Below are positions 43,630-52,750 of a stretch of DNA of 64,000 nt, piece by piece. The DNA lies in contig JADYYG010000009.1 in assembly GCA_020853755.1 (NCBI GenBank), forward strand, positions 1-64,000, given 5' to 3'. The notes beneath the pieces were generated by a model. The model did no database searches, had not been told where the DNA came from, and saw only the letters and a program-made list of their open reading frames with translations. The DNA comes from Dehalococcoidia bacterium. GTDB taxonomy: Bacteria; Chloroflexota; Dehalococcoidia; Tepidiformales; Tepidiformaceae. The first letter of the stretch is position 1. Each line of letters opens with the position of its first letter. The position numbers and the translations under genes were made by a program.

Positions 43630-44315
43630 ACGGGCTCGTTCGGCGGCAGTGGGCCCGTCAGCGAGGCGCGTTGCGAGATTTCGAGCCAGTTGCCCCCGGG
43701 GTCTCGGACGAACCCGAAGCGCGCCACGTTGCCGCTTGTTCGCGGCGGCATCGCGCCGTTCGCGCCGTGTGCCAGCGCGTGCGCGTATTCGGCGTCGGCG
43801 TCCCAGACCTGCACCGTGAGGTAGCGGAAGCCAGCGGCACGAAGCTCGCCCGTAGCGGGCTGCCCTGGTCGCGAGACGAGGCGGACGAGCGTGGTCCCGC
43901 AGCGGAATACTCCCGGCTCCACCGGCTCGAATCCGAGCGCGTCCCGGTAGTGGCAGGTGGCCGCTGCGATATCGGCGACGGCGATGTCGACCTCGATCCA
44001 TGGGTCCTGGCCGTCGGCCGGAAGGAGTCGCACGGCGTTGCCGTCTGGGTCGGCGAGGTCGGTCGGGGCGGCGACTTTCTCCATCGAGATGGAGAGCTTC
44101 TGGTATCCGGATGGCTGTCCCTCCGGCAACGGCGCACGTGATTCGTTGAGCTTCAGGACGCTGCCGTTCAAGCCCAGGCGGTGCTGCCGCGCGCCCCCGC
44201 CGGTGGGAAGGACTTCCTCGAAGGCAAGGCCGATTTCCTCTTCGTAAAACCGACGCATGGCGGCGACGTTGTTCGTGAACAACCCGACATCCAGTGACTG
44301 CCTGGCCAGCTTCAT
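43626..44315 (-). CDS. Glyoxalase/bleomycin-resistance (VOC) superfamily protein, two modules
   Basis: A 229-residue protein with two vicinal-oxygen-chelate beta-alpha-beta-beta-beta modules. Module 1 begins SLDVGLFTNNVAAMRRFYEE. Module 2 covers DIAVADIAAATCHYRDALGF and ends FGFVRDPGGNWLEISQR, where the Glu near the end is a usual metal ligand. Substrate unknown; dioxygenase, isomerase and resistance functions all occur in the family. RBS-like GAGG lies before the ATG at 44315. Divergent from the DUF7064 gene. Confidence 0.85.
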   Translation of the reverse strand: MKLARQSLDVGLFTNNVAAMRRFYEEEIGLAFEEVLPTGGGARQHRLGLNGSVLKLNESRAPLPEGQPSGYQKLSISMEKVAAPTDLADPDGNAVRLLPADGQDPWIEVDIAVADIAAATCHYRDALGFEPVEPGVFRCGTTLVRLVSRPGQPATGELRAAGFRYLTVQVWDADAEYAHALAHGANGAMPPRTSGNVARFGFVRDPGGNWLEISQRASLTGPLPPNEPV

Positions 44316-44355
44316 CGTGGCGCCTCGCGATGCGGCGGCTGTGCCGCAATTGAAC

Positions 44356-44361
44356 TATGAT
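44356..44361 (+). promoter_or_regulatory. -10 box of the DUF7064 cassette
   Basis: TATGAT at 44356-44361, in the 96-base divergent gap. TCGGAG precedes the ATG at 44412. The reverse strand of the same bases (ATCATAGT) could serve the glyoxalase gene. No clear -35. Confidence 0.4.
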
Positions 44362-44411
44362 CCGGCTGGTGCGCCGCCGCGAGCGCCGAACTTCCGCCTC
44401 GGAGTCGCTCC

Positions 44412-45374
44412 ATGGTCACAATCCTCGGAAATGTTAAAGCCGAAGACGATTACACCCATCCTCTCGGCCCAGAAGAGAACTTCAACGAGTCTGTCTACTT
44501 CAACTTCTTCGACCGCACGCAGCGGCTCGGCGGTTTCATCCGCATGGGCAATCGCGCGAACGAAGGCCACGCCGAGATGACGGTCATCGTGTACAACCCG
44601 GACGGCTCGGCGCTCTTCAACTACAAGCGGCCCCAGATCTCCAGCAATAACGGCTGGGATGCCGGCGGCCTGAAGGTCGACGTGCTGGTTCCGGGTGAGC
44701 GAATTCGCACCACCTACGAAGGTTCGGTGGTGTTCCTCGCTGACCCTCGGGAAATGCGTGAGCCGTCGGTCGCCTTCAAGGAGAACCCGCACAAGCGGTT
44801 GAAGCTGGACCTCGTGCACTCGGGCGCCGGACCTATCTATGGTCACGTGGCCGAACCGGGGACGGTAGGCGCGCAGAACGACTTCGCGCGGGCGCACTAC
44901 GAACAGCACATGCACGTCTCAGGCACCATCCAGATCGACGACGGCCCGGTGATAACCCTCGACGGCAACGGCTTGCGGGATCACTCCTGGGGCCCGCGGT
45001 ACTGGCAGTCGACGCCGTCGTACCGCTGGATCACTGCGAATTACGGCGACGAGATCGGGATGGTGCTTTCCATCGTTGGCGGGCGCATCGGCGGCGTCTT
45101 CCACGAAGGCCCCGACCGGTTGTTCCGCATCACGGATGCGACCATCGACGAGCGGTACGAGGACGGGACGAACTACCACACGGGGTTCACGGCAACCGTA
45201 ACCCTCGAGGACGGCCGGAAGCGGACGGTCGAGGGCGAAGTGAAGGGATTCATCCCCCTCCGGAACCGCCGCGCTGGCCAGTTCACCCACATCGGCGAAG
45301 GAATGACCGAGTACACGCTTGACGGGACGCTCAAGGGATATGGCCTGAGCGAATTCCTTGACCAGGTCGAGTAA
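44412..45374 (+). CDS. DUF7064/CrtC-like lipocalin-fold protein
   Basis: A 320-residue soluble protein. It has no signal peptide. Recognisable segments are ESVYFNFFDRTQRLGGFIRM near the N-terminus and ITLDGNGLRDHSWGPRYWQS in the centre; the latter is the DHSWG-type motif of the hydroxyneurosporene-synthase/AttH-like double lipocalin superfamily, now split into DUF7064/7065. Such proteins often sit beside phosphotransferases and acyl-CoA dehydrogenases in lipid or steroid catabolism. Catalysis is not established. First gene of a three-gene cassette. Confidence 0.7.
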   Translation: MVTILGNVKAEDDYTHPLGPEENFNESVYFNFFDRTQRLGGFIRMGNRANEGHAEMTVIVYNPDGSALFNYKRPQISSNNGWDAGGLKVDVLVPGERIRTTYEGSVVFLADPREMREPSVAFKENPHKRLKLDLVHSGAGPIYGHVAEPGTVGAQNDFARAHYEQHMHVSGTIQIDDGPVITLDGNGLRDHSWGPRYWQSTPSYRWITANYGDEIGMVLSIVGGRIGGVFHEGPDRLFRITDATIDERYEDGTNYHTGFTATVTLEDGRKRTVEGEVKGFIPLRNRRAGQFTHIGEGMTEYTLDGTLKGYGLSEFLDQVE

Positions 45375-45379
45375 CCGAG

Positions 45380-46390
45380 TTGGACGCAGCAACCGTTGAA
45401 GCCGGGCTGAAGAAGTTCATCGGCGAACGCACCGGCCACGAACCAGTCATAACGAACCTCGCTCGCCTCTCCGGGGGCGCCGGCCGGGAAACGTGGACCT
45501 TCGACGCGGACTATGGCGGAACCCATCTCGAGGGGATCTTCCGCTGTGACCCGGTCGCAGGAGTCGAAACCAGCGCCGCGCGAACCCTCGAGTACCAGTT
45601 GCTCAAGGCGGCGATGGGCGCCGGCGCCATCGTCCCCGAGCCACTCTGGGACGGCGACGACACGTTCCCGGTGAAGTTCTTCATCATGCGGCGGGTGCCG
45701 GGCGAGGCGCTTGGTGGGCGGCTTATTCGCGGCGAACAGTACGCCCGGGCGCGGGAGGTCATTCCCGGCCAGCTGGCAAGCAGCCTCGCGCGGATCCATA
45801 GCATCTCCGCAGCCGAACATCCTGAACTGCTGCAACTCACCGCGCCTGCGGAAGGTGTGTCCCCTGCGCAGACGGAACTCGACAACTACGAGGGCGTCTT
45901 CCGAACCCTTTCTCCGGACCCCCACCCAGTCTTCGAACTCGCATTCCGCTGGCTGCGGGCGCACATGCCGAACCCTCCCGAGCGAGTGCTCGTGCACGGC
46001 GACTACCGCCTCGGGAACTTCATGTATGACGAGACGGGCGTCAGGGGCATCATCGACTGGGAGCTCGCGCATTGGGGTGACCCAATGGAGGACATCGGCT
46101 GGCTGGCCGTGAAGTCGTGGCGCTTCGGCGGTCAGAAGCCGATGGCAGGAATCCAGGACTACGAAGCCTTCTTCCGCGACTACGAGGCCGCTGGCGGCTC
46201 GCCTGTGGACCCGGCCCGTGTCCATTTCTGGGAACTGTTCGGAAATCTGAAATGGGGCGTCATCACTATCAGCCAGGCGTTTAACTACTTCAGCGGACGG
46301 AACCGGACGGTGGAGATGGCGAGCATCGGCCGTCGCACGGCCGAGACGGAGTGGGAGCTCCTGAAACTCCTCGAAGAGGCAGGCGACTGA
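45380..46390 (+). CDS. APH-family phosphotransferase (ACAD10/11 kinase-like)
   Basis: A 336-residue kinase-fold protein. N-terminal lobe: LARLSGGAGRETWTFDA. Catalytic loop: VLVHGDYRLGNFMYD (HGD...N). Metal loop: GIIDWELAHWGDPMEDIGW. This subgroup resembles the kinase half of ACAD10/ACAD11, which phosphorylates 4-hydroxyacyl-CoAs, rather than aminoglycoside resistance enzymes. TTG start at 45380, 5 bases after the DUF7064 stop. The stop overlaps the DUF6285 start. Confidence 0.85.
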   Translation: MDAATVEAGLKKFIGERTGHEPVITNLARLSGGAGRETWTFDADYGGTHLEGIFRCDPVAGVETSAARTLEYQLLKAAMGAGAIVPEPLWDGDDTFPVKFFIMRRVPGEALGGRLIRGEQYARAREVIPGQLASSLARIHSISAAEHPELLQLTAPAEGVSPAQTELDNYEGVFRTLSPDPHPVFELAFRWLRAHMPNPPERVLVHGDYRLGNFMYDETGVRGIIDWELAHWGDPMEDIGWLAVKSWRFGGQKPMAGIQDYEAFFRDYEAAGGSPVDPARVHFWELFGNLKWGVITISQAFNYFSGRNRTVEMASIGRRTAETEWELLKLLEEAGD

Positions 46391-46794
46391 TGCAAGACCG
46401 GCCAACCATCGATGAACTGCTGGAGGCCGTTGCTGGCTACCTCCGCGACGACGTGATGGCGAACACCCAGGGCCGCACGAACTTCCACGGCCGCGTCGCG
46501 ATGAACGCCATCGAAATGATCAGGCGTGAGATTGCCACGCAGGAGGAGCACCTTGGCCGCGAATGGGACAGCCTCGACCACGTGCTGGGCATCCAGCCGA
46601 TGCCGCCGCACTTGAGCGAGGTTCGCGAAGCCCTGACCGCGAGGAATCGTGAGCTCAGCGAGCGGATTCGCGCGGGCGACGCCGACTCAGGTGACTTCCG
46701 AAAGGTCGTGATGAACCACCTGTGGTGGACCGTCCGCGACAAGCTCCTGGTGAGCAACCCGGCGCTCGCGGCTGAGGGACACGTCACGCACTGA
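46390..46794 (+). CDS. DUF6285-like protein
   Basis: A 134-residue, probably helical protein that starts at ATG 46390, sharing one base with the phosphotransferase stop. It carries RPTIDELLEAVAGYLRDDV, RTNFHGRVAMNAIEMIRRE, and near the end WWTVRDKLLVSNP. This pattern is what I know from DUF6285 proteins encoded next to APH-type kinases and acyl-CoA dehydrogenases. Probably a partner of the kinase. Function unknown. Confidence 0.7.
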   Translation: MQDRPTIDELLEAVAGYLRDDVMANTQGRTNFHGRVAMNAIEMIRREIATQEEHLGREWDSLDHVLGIQPMPPHLSEVREALTARNRELSERIRAGDADSGDFRKVVMNHLWWTVRDKLLVSNPALAAEGHVTH

Positions 46795-46912
46795 CCCGGG
46801 GCGGCCGCGTCGCGATGGCCGGGTCTTCATTTTCGGATGAGTGATTATGGTAGAGTGATCTCCCGGCGTTGACGCCGGGGATCGCGCACTCCCGTGCCGC
46901 AGGAGGTGGTCG

Positions 46913-47770
46913 ATGGCCCGTGCTCTCTGGCGAGGCACCATTAGCTTCGGCATGGTGTCCATCCCGATTAAGCTCTTCACCGCGACCGAAAGCCAGGACA
47001 TCTCGTTCCGCCAACTTCACGCGGCAGACAACAGTCCAATCAAGCTGGTTCGGCGCTGTTCGAGTGATGGGCAGGATCTCGAGCCAGACGAAATCGTCAA
47101 GGGCTTCGAGTACGCGAAGGACCACTATGTCCTCGTCGATGACAGCGACCTCGAGAAGCTGCCGATCCCGAGCAAGCACACGATTGAGCTGACAGCGTTC
47201 GTTTCCTCGGCCGAGATCGATCCCGTGTACTACGAAAAGAGCTACCACGTCGAACCCGAGGAGATGGGGCGGAAGCCGTTCGCGCTCCTGGTTCGCGCCC
47301 TCGAGGAGAAGCGCCTGAACGCGGTTGGGAAGATCGCGATCCGGACGAAGGAGCGGCTGTGCTCCCTTCGCCCGCGCAATGGCAGCCTGATGCTCGAGAC
47401 CCTGTATTACGCCGATGAAGTGAAGCCGCCAGAGTCGGAAAGCCCGGAAATCGCCGTGTCTGAGGCGGAGATGAAGCTCGCCTACGCGCTCATCGATGCG
47501 CTCCACGAACCGTTCGACTCAACGAAGTACCGCGATGAGTACCGTGACGGACTCAAGGCGATCATCGAGGCAAAGGTTGAGGGCCAGGAGTACGTGGCGC
47601 CTGCCGAACCGGCTGTTGCCGCTCCGACTCTCGACCTGATGGCCGCCCTCCGCGCGAGCGTTGAGGCCGCGAAGAAGCGGCGGAGCGCGGAAGCGGAGCC
47701 GTCCCCGGCACCAGTGGTCGAAACGCCAGCGCGGCGCCGGGCGAAGAAGACACCCGCCGGTGTGAGCTAG
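46913..47770 (+). CDS. ku: Non-homologous end-joining protein Ku
   Basis: A 285-residue bacterial Ku homodimer subunit. It begins with RALWRGTISFGMVSIPIKLF. The core continues with ISFRQLHAADNSPIKLVRRC, then EMGRKPFALLVRALEEKRL and ERLCSLRPRNGSLMLETL. The C-terminus is a Lys/Arg-rich tail (RRRAKK). It binds DNA ends and recruits LigD, encoded 6 bases downstream. AGGAGG precedes the ATG at 46913; TAGAGT at 46851-46856 is a possible -10. Confidence 0.95.
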   Translation: MARALWRGTISFGMVSIPIKLFTATESQDISFRQLHAADNSPIKLVRRCSSDGQDLEPDEIVKGFEYAKDHYVLVDDSDLEKLPIPSKHTIELTAFVSSAEIDPVYYEKSYHVEPEEMGRKPFALLVRALEEKRLNAVGKIAIRTKERLCSLRPRNGSLMLETLYYADEVKPPESESPEIAVSEAEMKLAYALIDALHEPFDSTKYRDEYRDGLKAIIEAKVEGQEYVAPAEPAVAAPTLDLMAALRASVEAAKKRRSAEAEPSPAPVVETPARRRAKKTPAGVS

Positions 47771-47776
47771 CAACCG

Positions 47777-50461
47777 ATGCCGGGCGACGCGCTCGCCGAG
47801 TACCGGAAAAAGCGCGACTTCTCGAAGACGCTGGAGCCGGACGGGGCATCACCCGCCCCGGCGGCCGGCCCGCTCCGGTTTGTCGTCCACAAGCACGCAG
47901 CGTCGCGCCTGCACTATGACCTCCGCCTCGAGTTGGACGGGGTGCTGAAGTGCTGGGCCATCCCCAAGGGGCCGTCTGCAGCGATCGGTGAGAAGCGCTT
48001 CGCCACGCAGACTGAAGACCACCCGCTGGACTACGCATCGTTCGAGGGGGTCATCCCGAAAGGACAGTACGGCGCGGGGCCGAGCCTCATCTGGGACGCC
48101 GGAACGTTTGCCCCGGATGAGAAAATCACGCCGCCGTTCACCGACCGTGCGCTTGCCGAGGCGGAACTGCGCAAAGGCATCGCCAACGGCAAGGTTGGCG
48201 TCACCCTCCGCGGGAAGAAGCTCAAGGGCTCGTACGCGCTTGTTCGGATGAAGGATGGGCACGAGTGGCTGCTGCTGAAGCACAAGGATGCCGCCGCGAA
48301 CCCGGCTGCTGACATCATCGAGAACGAAGCCTCGGTTGCCACGGGTTTCACGCTCGATGACCTGCGAGCCGGTGCATCGCTCCGGGCCGGCGAAGTCGAT
48401 TGGAGCTACAGCCCCGCTGTACTTGCCGGCACGAAGCAGGCCTCCATCGCCCCGGTCGAGCCGATGCTCGCCTCGGCGACGCCCATCCCTCGGCATGGTG
48501 ACTACATCTTCGAGCCAAAGCTCGATGGCGTGAGGATCATCGCAACCGTGCGCGATGGGGCTGTCGAGTTGCGTTCACGGAACGGGATCGATGTTACCGT
48601 CGCCTATCCCGGAGTCGTGGCCGCGCTCAGGGCGCAGCCTGTAACAACTGCCGTTTTCGACACTGAGGTCGTTGCCATCGACCCGGCGGGACGGCCGTCG
48701 TTCGAACTGTTGCAGCAACGGATGAACCTGACCGACCCGGTGCAGGTGGCCCAGGCCGAGCGGACGATCCCCACGGTGATGTACGCCTTCGACATCCTCC
48801 ATCTCGACGGGTGGGATCTGACCCGTGTGCCGCTCAGGGCGCGCCGCGAAGTGCTGGCCCGGGTGGTCCTCCCGGTTTCGCAGTTTCTGCCGGTGTTCGC
48901 CATTCCGGCATCGGCTGATGAGGCGTTCGCGATTGCGGTTGGAGCGGGCTTCGAAGGAATCATGGCGAAGCGCGCCGACAGCCTGTACGAACCGGGCCGG
49001 CGCAGCGCTGCGTGGCTGAAGCGGAAGGCTGTGGACAACGACGTCTTCCTGGTCGGCGGGTTTACGCCGGGCGCAGGCCACCGGAACATGAGCTTCGGCG
49101 GTCTGCTGATCGGTGAGATGGTGGACGGGACGCTCGAGTACCGCGGGAAGGTGGGCAGCGGTTTCACCGACCGTGAGGTGCGCGCCCTCCGAGCCTGGCT
49201 CGATTCGCTCGCGACGGAAGCCAGCCCCTTCAGCGCGCCAACGCCCGACGACCGGACGGCGATCTGGGTGCGGCCAGAACTCGCCATCCGGGTCGAATAC
49301 GCCAACCGGACGAAGCAGCAGATGCTCCGCGCGCCGATCTTCAAGGGCGAGGCTGGGCCGCCGGCGCAGAGCGTCGCGCTCGCGTCGGTGGCCGAGGAAG
49401 CCAACGGGCACACGGACGTAGAGAGTGTCGCCACACAAATTGCCGCAGCAGGAGCGAAGGCCGTCCTGCGCGGTGATGGCTGGCAGTTGCCCGTCACGAA
49501 CCTCGACAAGGTGCTCTGGCCGGCCCCTGGGGGCGGCAGTACGAAGCGTGACGTGCTCCTTTACGCCGCACGGGTCTGGCCGGTGATCGAACGCCACATC
49601 CGCGACCGGCCGCTCACACTGTTGCGCTTCCCGAACGGCATCGACGGCAAGAAGTTCTACCAGAAGCACTGGGATGCCGAGTTGCCGCCGTTCGTCGAGA
49701 CCGTGGTGATGTACGCGGATGGTGAAGGCGGCGACAGGCGATTCCTGCTCTGCAATAACCTTCCCACGTTGCTCTGGCTCTGCCAGCTGGCCGACATCGA
49801 GTGGCATGCGCAGTTGGCGCGTGTCAGCGGCCTGCCGGACGCAACGCACCTCCCCGCAAGCTTTGGCGGTTCTGCGGAAAACCTTGACCGCTCGTTGCTG
49901 AACTACCCGGACTTCATCCTGTTCGACCTGGATCCGTACATCTACGCCGGGAATGAAAAGAAGGGCGAGGAACCTCAGCCGAACGAGGCAGCGTTCCTTC
50001 GGACTTCCGATGTGGCGCTCTCCCTCAAGGGCATCCTCGACTCGCTGGGGCTCGCGTCGTTTATCAAGACTTCGGGTGCGACCGGGCTGCACATCTACGT
50101 TCCGGTGCTGCGGCAACTGGATTACAGCGTTATCCGCGCGGCTGCGAACACGATCTGCGCGGCGTTGCTGGCCCAGCGGCCGAACGACGTGACGATGGAA
50201 TGGGACACGCGCAAACGGACGGGGAAGGTATTTCTGGATGCCAACCAGAACGCCCGCCACAAGAACCTCGCCTGCGCGTACTCCCCGCGTGCCAAGCCGG
50301 GTGCGCCGGTCTCTATGCCCCTCCGTTGGGATGAGGTTGGCCGCGTCTGCGCCTCCGATTTCACGCTGGAAACCGCTCCGGCATTGGTCGCGGAGCGAGG
50401 GGACGCCTGGGCGCATATCCTCTCGGCGAAGCAGGACCTCCACAAAGTCCTCGGCCTCTGA
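47777..50461 (+). CDS. ligD: Multifunctional NHEJ DNA ligase LigD
   Basis: An 894-residue protein with the order phosphoesterase - ligase - polymerase. 3'-phosphoesterase (about 1-200): FVVHKHAASRLHYDLRLELD and SFEGVIPKGQYGAG. ATP-dependent ligase (about 225-540): the adenylated Lys in EPKLDGVRI, plus FEGIMAKR and WLKRK. Polymerase/primase (about 580-894): LLRFPNGIDGKKFYQKHW, FILFDLDP with the catalytic Asp pair, and KTSGATGLHIYVPV. All active-site motifs look intact. It is co-transcribed with ku. Confidence 0.96.
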   Translation: MPGDALAEYRKKRDFSKTLEPDGASPAPAAGPLRFVVHKHAASRLHYDLRLELDGVLKCWAIPKGPSAAIGEKRFATQTEDHPLDYASFEGVIPKGQYGAGPSLIWDAGTFAPDEKITPPFTDRALAEAELRKGIANGKVGVTLRGKKLKGSYALVRMKDGHEWLLLKHKDAAANPAADIIENEASVATGFTLDDLRAGASLRAGEVDWSYSPAVLAGTKQASIAPVEPMLASATPIPRHGDYIFEPKLDGVRIIATVRDGAVELRSRNGIDVTVAYPGVVAALRAQPVTTAVFDTEVVAIDPAGRPSFELLQQRMNLTDPVQVAQAERTIPTVMYAFDILHLDGWDLTRVPLRARREVLARVVLPVSQFLPVFAIPASADEAFAIAVGAGFEGIMAKRADSLYEPGRRSAAWLKRKAVDNDVFLVGGFTPGAGHRNMSFGGLLIGEMVDGTLEYRGKVGSGFTDREVRALRAWLDSLATEASPFSAPTPDDRTAIWVRPELAIRVEYANRTKQQMLRAPIFKGEAGPPAQSVALASVAEEANGHTDVESVATQIAAAGAKAVLRGDGWQLPVTNLDKVLWPAPGGGSTKRDVLLYAARVWPVIERHIRDRPLTLLRFPNGIDGKKFYQKHWDAELPPFVETVVMYADGEGGDRRFLLCNNLPTLLWLCQLADIEWHAQLARVSGLPDATHLPASFGGSAENLDRSLLNYPDFILFDLDPYIYAGNEKKGEEPQPNEAAFLRTSDVALSLKGILDSLGLASFIKTSGATGLHIYVPVLRQLDYSVIRAAANTICAALLAQRPNDVTMEWDTRKRTGKVFLDANQNARHKNLACAYSPRAKPGAPVSMPLRWDEVGRVCASDFTLETAPALVAERGDAWAHILSAKQDLHKVLGL

Positions 50462-50579
50462 CGAAACGCGACAACATTTGTCGCCATCAGGCCGGACCAT
50501 TCGGGTGTCCCGTCAGCAATCGACTTCGAAAGAATTGCTAAGGGACTATATCGCTTTCGCGGTAGGTGGTAAGGTAGTA

Positions 50580-50966
50580 ATGGCAGGGACAGGGAGCCAG
50601 GCGACGATGGAGAACACGCACCAGGCTGCGGCACGCGCCAGCGCTATCGCCCGTTCGCTGAGCGGGGCGCGCGGGGCCTCGATGGATGAACTCAGCGCGC
50701 TCCTCTGCCAACTGCTCGACGCCGCGGGACTCAGTGCGGAACAGCGGCTCGATATTCTCGGTGGCGCCTTCGTGGCCGAAGCAGTCGGCCCCCAGTGGAA
50801 GCCTGGTACGACCGCCGATGATGCCCATGAATCCCTGCGGCTGGACGACAGCGAACTCGCCGATGCCGTTGAGGCCGTCGCGACGGTTCTGCTCGGCCGG
50901 GCTGAGACGCGTCACGTCACGGGCCAGGCGTTGGCAGAACTTCGCAGGCTCCTCTCCGAGGCCTAG
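50580..50966 (+). CDS. Uncharacterised helical protein downstream of ligD
   Basis: A 128-residue protein with no membrane segment or cysteine-rich motif. It is Ala/Leu-rich and helical: [39 protein letters not shown], and a C-terminal [20 protein letters not shown]. One internal Cys. ATG at 50580 has AAGG 5 bases upstream; ATG at 50607 is an alternative with GGGAG. A possible promoter is TTCGAA (50525-50530), 16 bases, TATATC. It ends in a CTAG shared with the converging mutase stop. Confidence 0.55.
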   Translation: MAGTGSQATMENTHQAAARASAIARSLSGARGASMDELSALLCQLLDAAGLSAEQRLDILGGAFVAEAVGPQWKPGTTADDAHESLRLDDSELADAVEAVATVLLGRAETRHVTGQALAELRRLLSEA

Positions 50967-52669
50967 ATCACCGTTACCGGCCGGTACTCCCCAAAGACTT
51001 CGCGAAGCGCTCCGCAGATTTGGCCGAGGGTTGCATACGCCTTCACGGCGTCGAGGATCGGCGGCATCAGGTTGGTGTCGCCCTGGGCCGCGGCCCGCAA
51101 GGCGGCGAGCGTTGACGCCACCTGCTGCTGGTTCCGCTCCGTTCGGTGGTGGCGAAGCCGTCCCAACTGGTGCTCCACGAGGCGCTTGTCCACGGAGAAA
51201 ATTGACTGTGGCTGCTCGGCGCCCTCGGCGTAGTCGTTGACCCCGACGACGATCTCGCGCTTCTCGTCCACTTCTTGCTGGTACTTCCAGCTCGCTTCCG
51301 CGATCTGGTTCTGCATCCAGCCGGTCTCGATTGCGGTGACCGAACCGCCCATGCCTTCGATCTGGTCCAGGTAGTCTTGGGCGGCGCGTTCGAGGTCGTT
51401 TGTGAGCGACTCGACGAAGTAGCTCCCCGCCATCGGGTCGACGGTGTCGGTGACCCCCGTTTCGTGCGCGATGACCTGCTGAGTGCGCAGTGCGATGCGC
51501 TGGGCGTCATCGGTCGGCAGCGCAAGCGCTTCGTCGAAGCAACTGAGGGCGATGCTCTGGACGCCGCCGATGACCGCCGCCAGTGACTGGATGGCCGCCC
51601 TCACGATGTTGTTCTCCGGCTGTTGCGCCATCAGGGTGCTGCCGCCCGTCTGGGTGTGGGTGCGCAGCATCATCGAGCGCGGATCCTTCGCGCCGTACCG
51701 CTCCTTGAGCATCCGTGCCCAGAGCCGCCGGAGCGCCCGGTACTTGGCGATCTCTTCGAAGAAGTTGTTGTGCGTGTTGAAGATCCAGCTGATGCGCGGT
51801 GCGAACTCGTCGACGTCGAGGCCCCGCGCCAGGGCCGCCTCGATGTAGGCGCGTGCATTCGCGAACGAGAAGCCGATCTCCTGCGCGGCCGTCGAGCCGG
51901 CATCGCGGATGTGATAGCCGCTGACGGAGATGGTGTTCCACTGGGGCACGTTGCGAGCGCAGTACGCCATGATATCGGCGGCCAACCGGACGCTGGGGCC
52001 CGGCGGGAAGATGTACGTACCGCGCGCGACGTACTCCTTGAGGACGTCGTTCTGAACGGTGCCGTTGAGCTTTTCGGCGCTGACGCCCTGCTTCTCGGCG
52101 GCAGCGATGTACATCGCCAGCATCACCGAGGCCGGGGCGTTAATCGTCATGCTCGTCGAAACGCGGTCGAGCGGTATGCCTTCGAACAGAGTCTCCATGT
52201 CGTAGAGCGAGTCGATTGCGACGCCGACCTGGCCAACCTCGGCGATCGCCATTGGGTCGTCCGAGTCGTACCCGAGCTGGCTCGGCAGGTCGAACGCAAC
52301 CGAGAGTCCGGTCTGGCCCTGGCTGAGGAGGTACCGGAATTTCTGGTTCGATTCTTCCGCCGTCCCGAAGCCTGCGTACTGGCGCATGGTCCAGAATCGC
52401 CCGCGGTACATGGTCGGCTGGACGCCGCGCGTGAAGGGGTATTCGCCCGGAAACCCGAGGTCGCGGCCATAGTCGAGCTCCGCAATATCGAGAGGGGTGT
52501 AAAGCCGCTGCACTGGCTGGCTGCTCGTCGCGAACGCTTCGTCGCGCTCTGGCTGGCGCTGCAAGGTCTTTGCCAGCGGCCCCTCTTCCCAGCCATGCAA
52601 CGACCGCGACAGCGAGGCCAACGCCTCTTCCGAGAACAGGGTCGGCTGTTGGGTTGCGGAATCAGACAT
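50963..52669 (-). CDS. Methylmalonyl-CoA mutase-like large subunit
   Basis: A 568-residue acyl-CoA mutase TIM-barrel subunit without the B12-binding domain, which must be a separate gene. Motifs: [72 protein letters not shown]. The Tyr of TMY and the Arg in VARGTY match the residues that favour methylmalonyl-CoA (Tyr89/Arg207 in the Propionibacterium enzyme), and isobutyryl-CoA mutases differ there. It interconverts (R)-methylmalonyl-CoA and succinyl-CoA, or is an ethylmalonyl-CoA mutase. GGAGG precedes the ATG at 52669. Confidence 0.9.
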   Translation of the reverse strand: MSDSATQQPTLFSEEALASLSRSLHGWEEGPLAKTLQRQPERDEAFATSSQPVQRLYTPLDIAELDYGRDLGFPGEYPFTRGVQPTMYRGRFWTMRQYAGFGTAEESNQKFRYLLSQGQTGLSVAFDLPSQLGYDSDDPMAIAEVGQVGVAIDSLYDMETLFEGIPLDRVSTSMTINAPASVMLAMYIAAAEKQGVSAEKLNGTVQNDVLKEYVARGTYIFPPGPSVRLAADIMAYCARNVPQWNTISVSGYHIRDAGSTAAQEIGFSFANARAYIEAALARGLDVDEFAPRISWIFNTHNNFFEEIAKYRALRRLWARMLKERYGAKDPRSMMLRTHTQTGGSTLMAQQPENNIVRAAIQSLAAVIGGVQSIALSCFDEALALPTDDAQRIALRTQQVIAHETGVTDTVDPMAGSYFVESLTNDLERAAQDYLDQIEGMGGSVTAIETGWMQNQIAEASWKYQQEVDEKREIVVGVNDYAEGAEQPQSIFSVDKRLVEHQLGRLRHHRTERNQQQVASTLAALRAAAQGDTNLMPPILDAVKAYATLGQICGALREVFGEYRPVTVI

Positions 52670-52750
52670 AACGGCCTCCGGCAGGCATCACGCAGGGATC
52701 GAGGAACGCGAAGTGTGCCTCCCAGTATACGAAAGCCGCGGGTTGCGGCC

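Noticed and set aside
43630..44349. Upstream part of a 371-residue frame continuous with the small membrane protein
   Set aside because: It overlaps the glyoxalase gene in another frame. The ATG at 43629 in a 4-base overlap is the natural start.
48575..50500. A 641-residue minus-strand open frame opposite ligD
   Set aside because: LigD on the plus strand has all catalytic motifs; the antisense frame has none.
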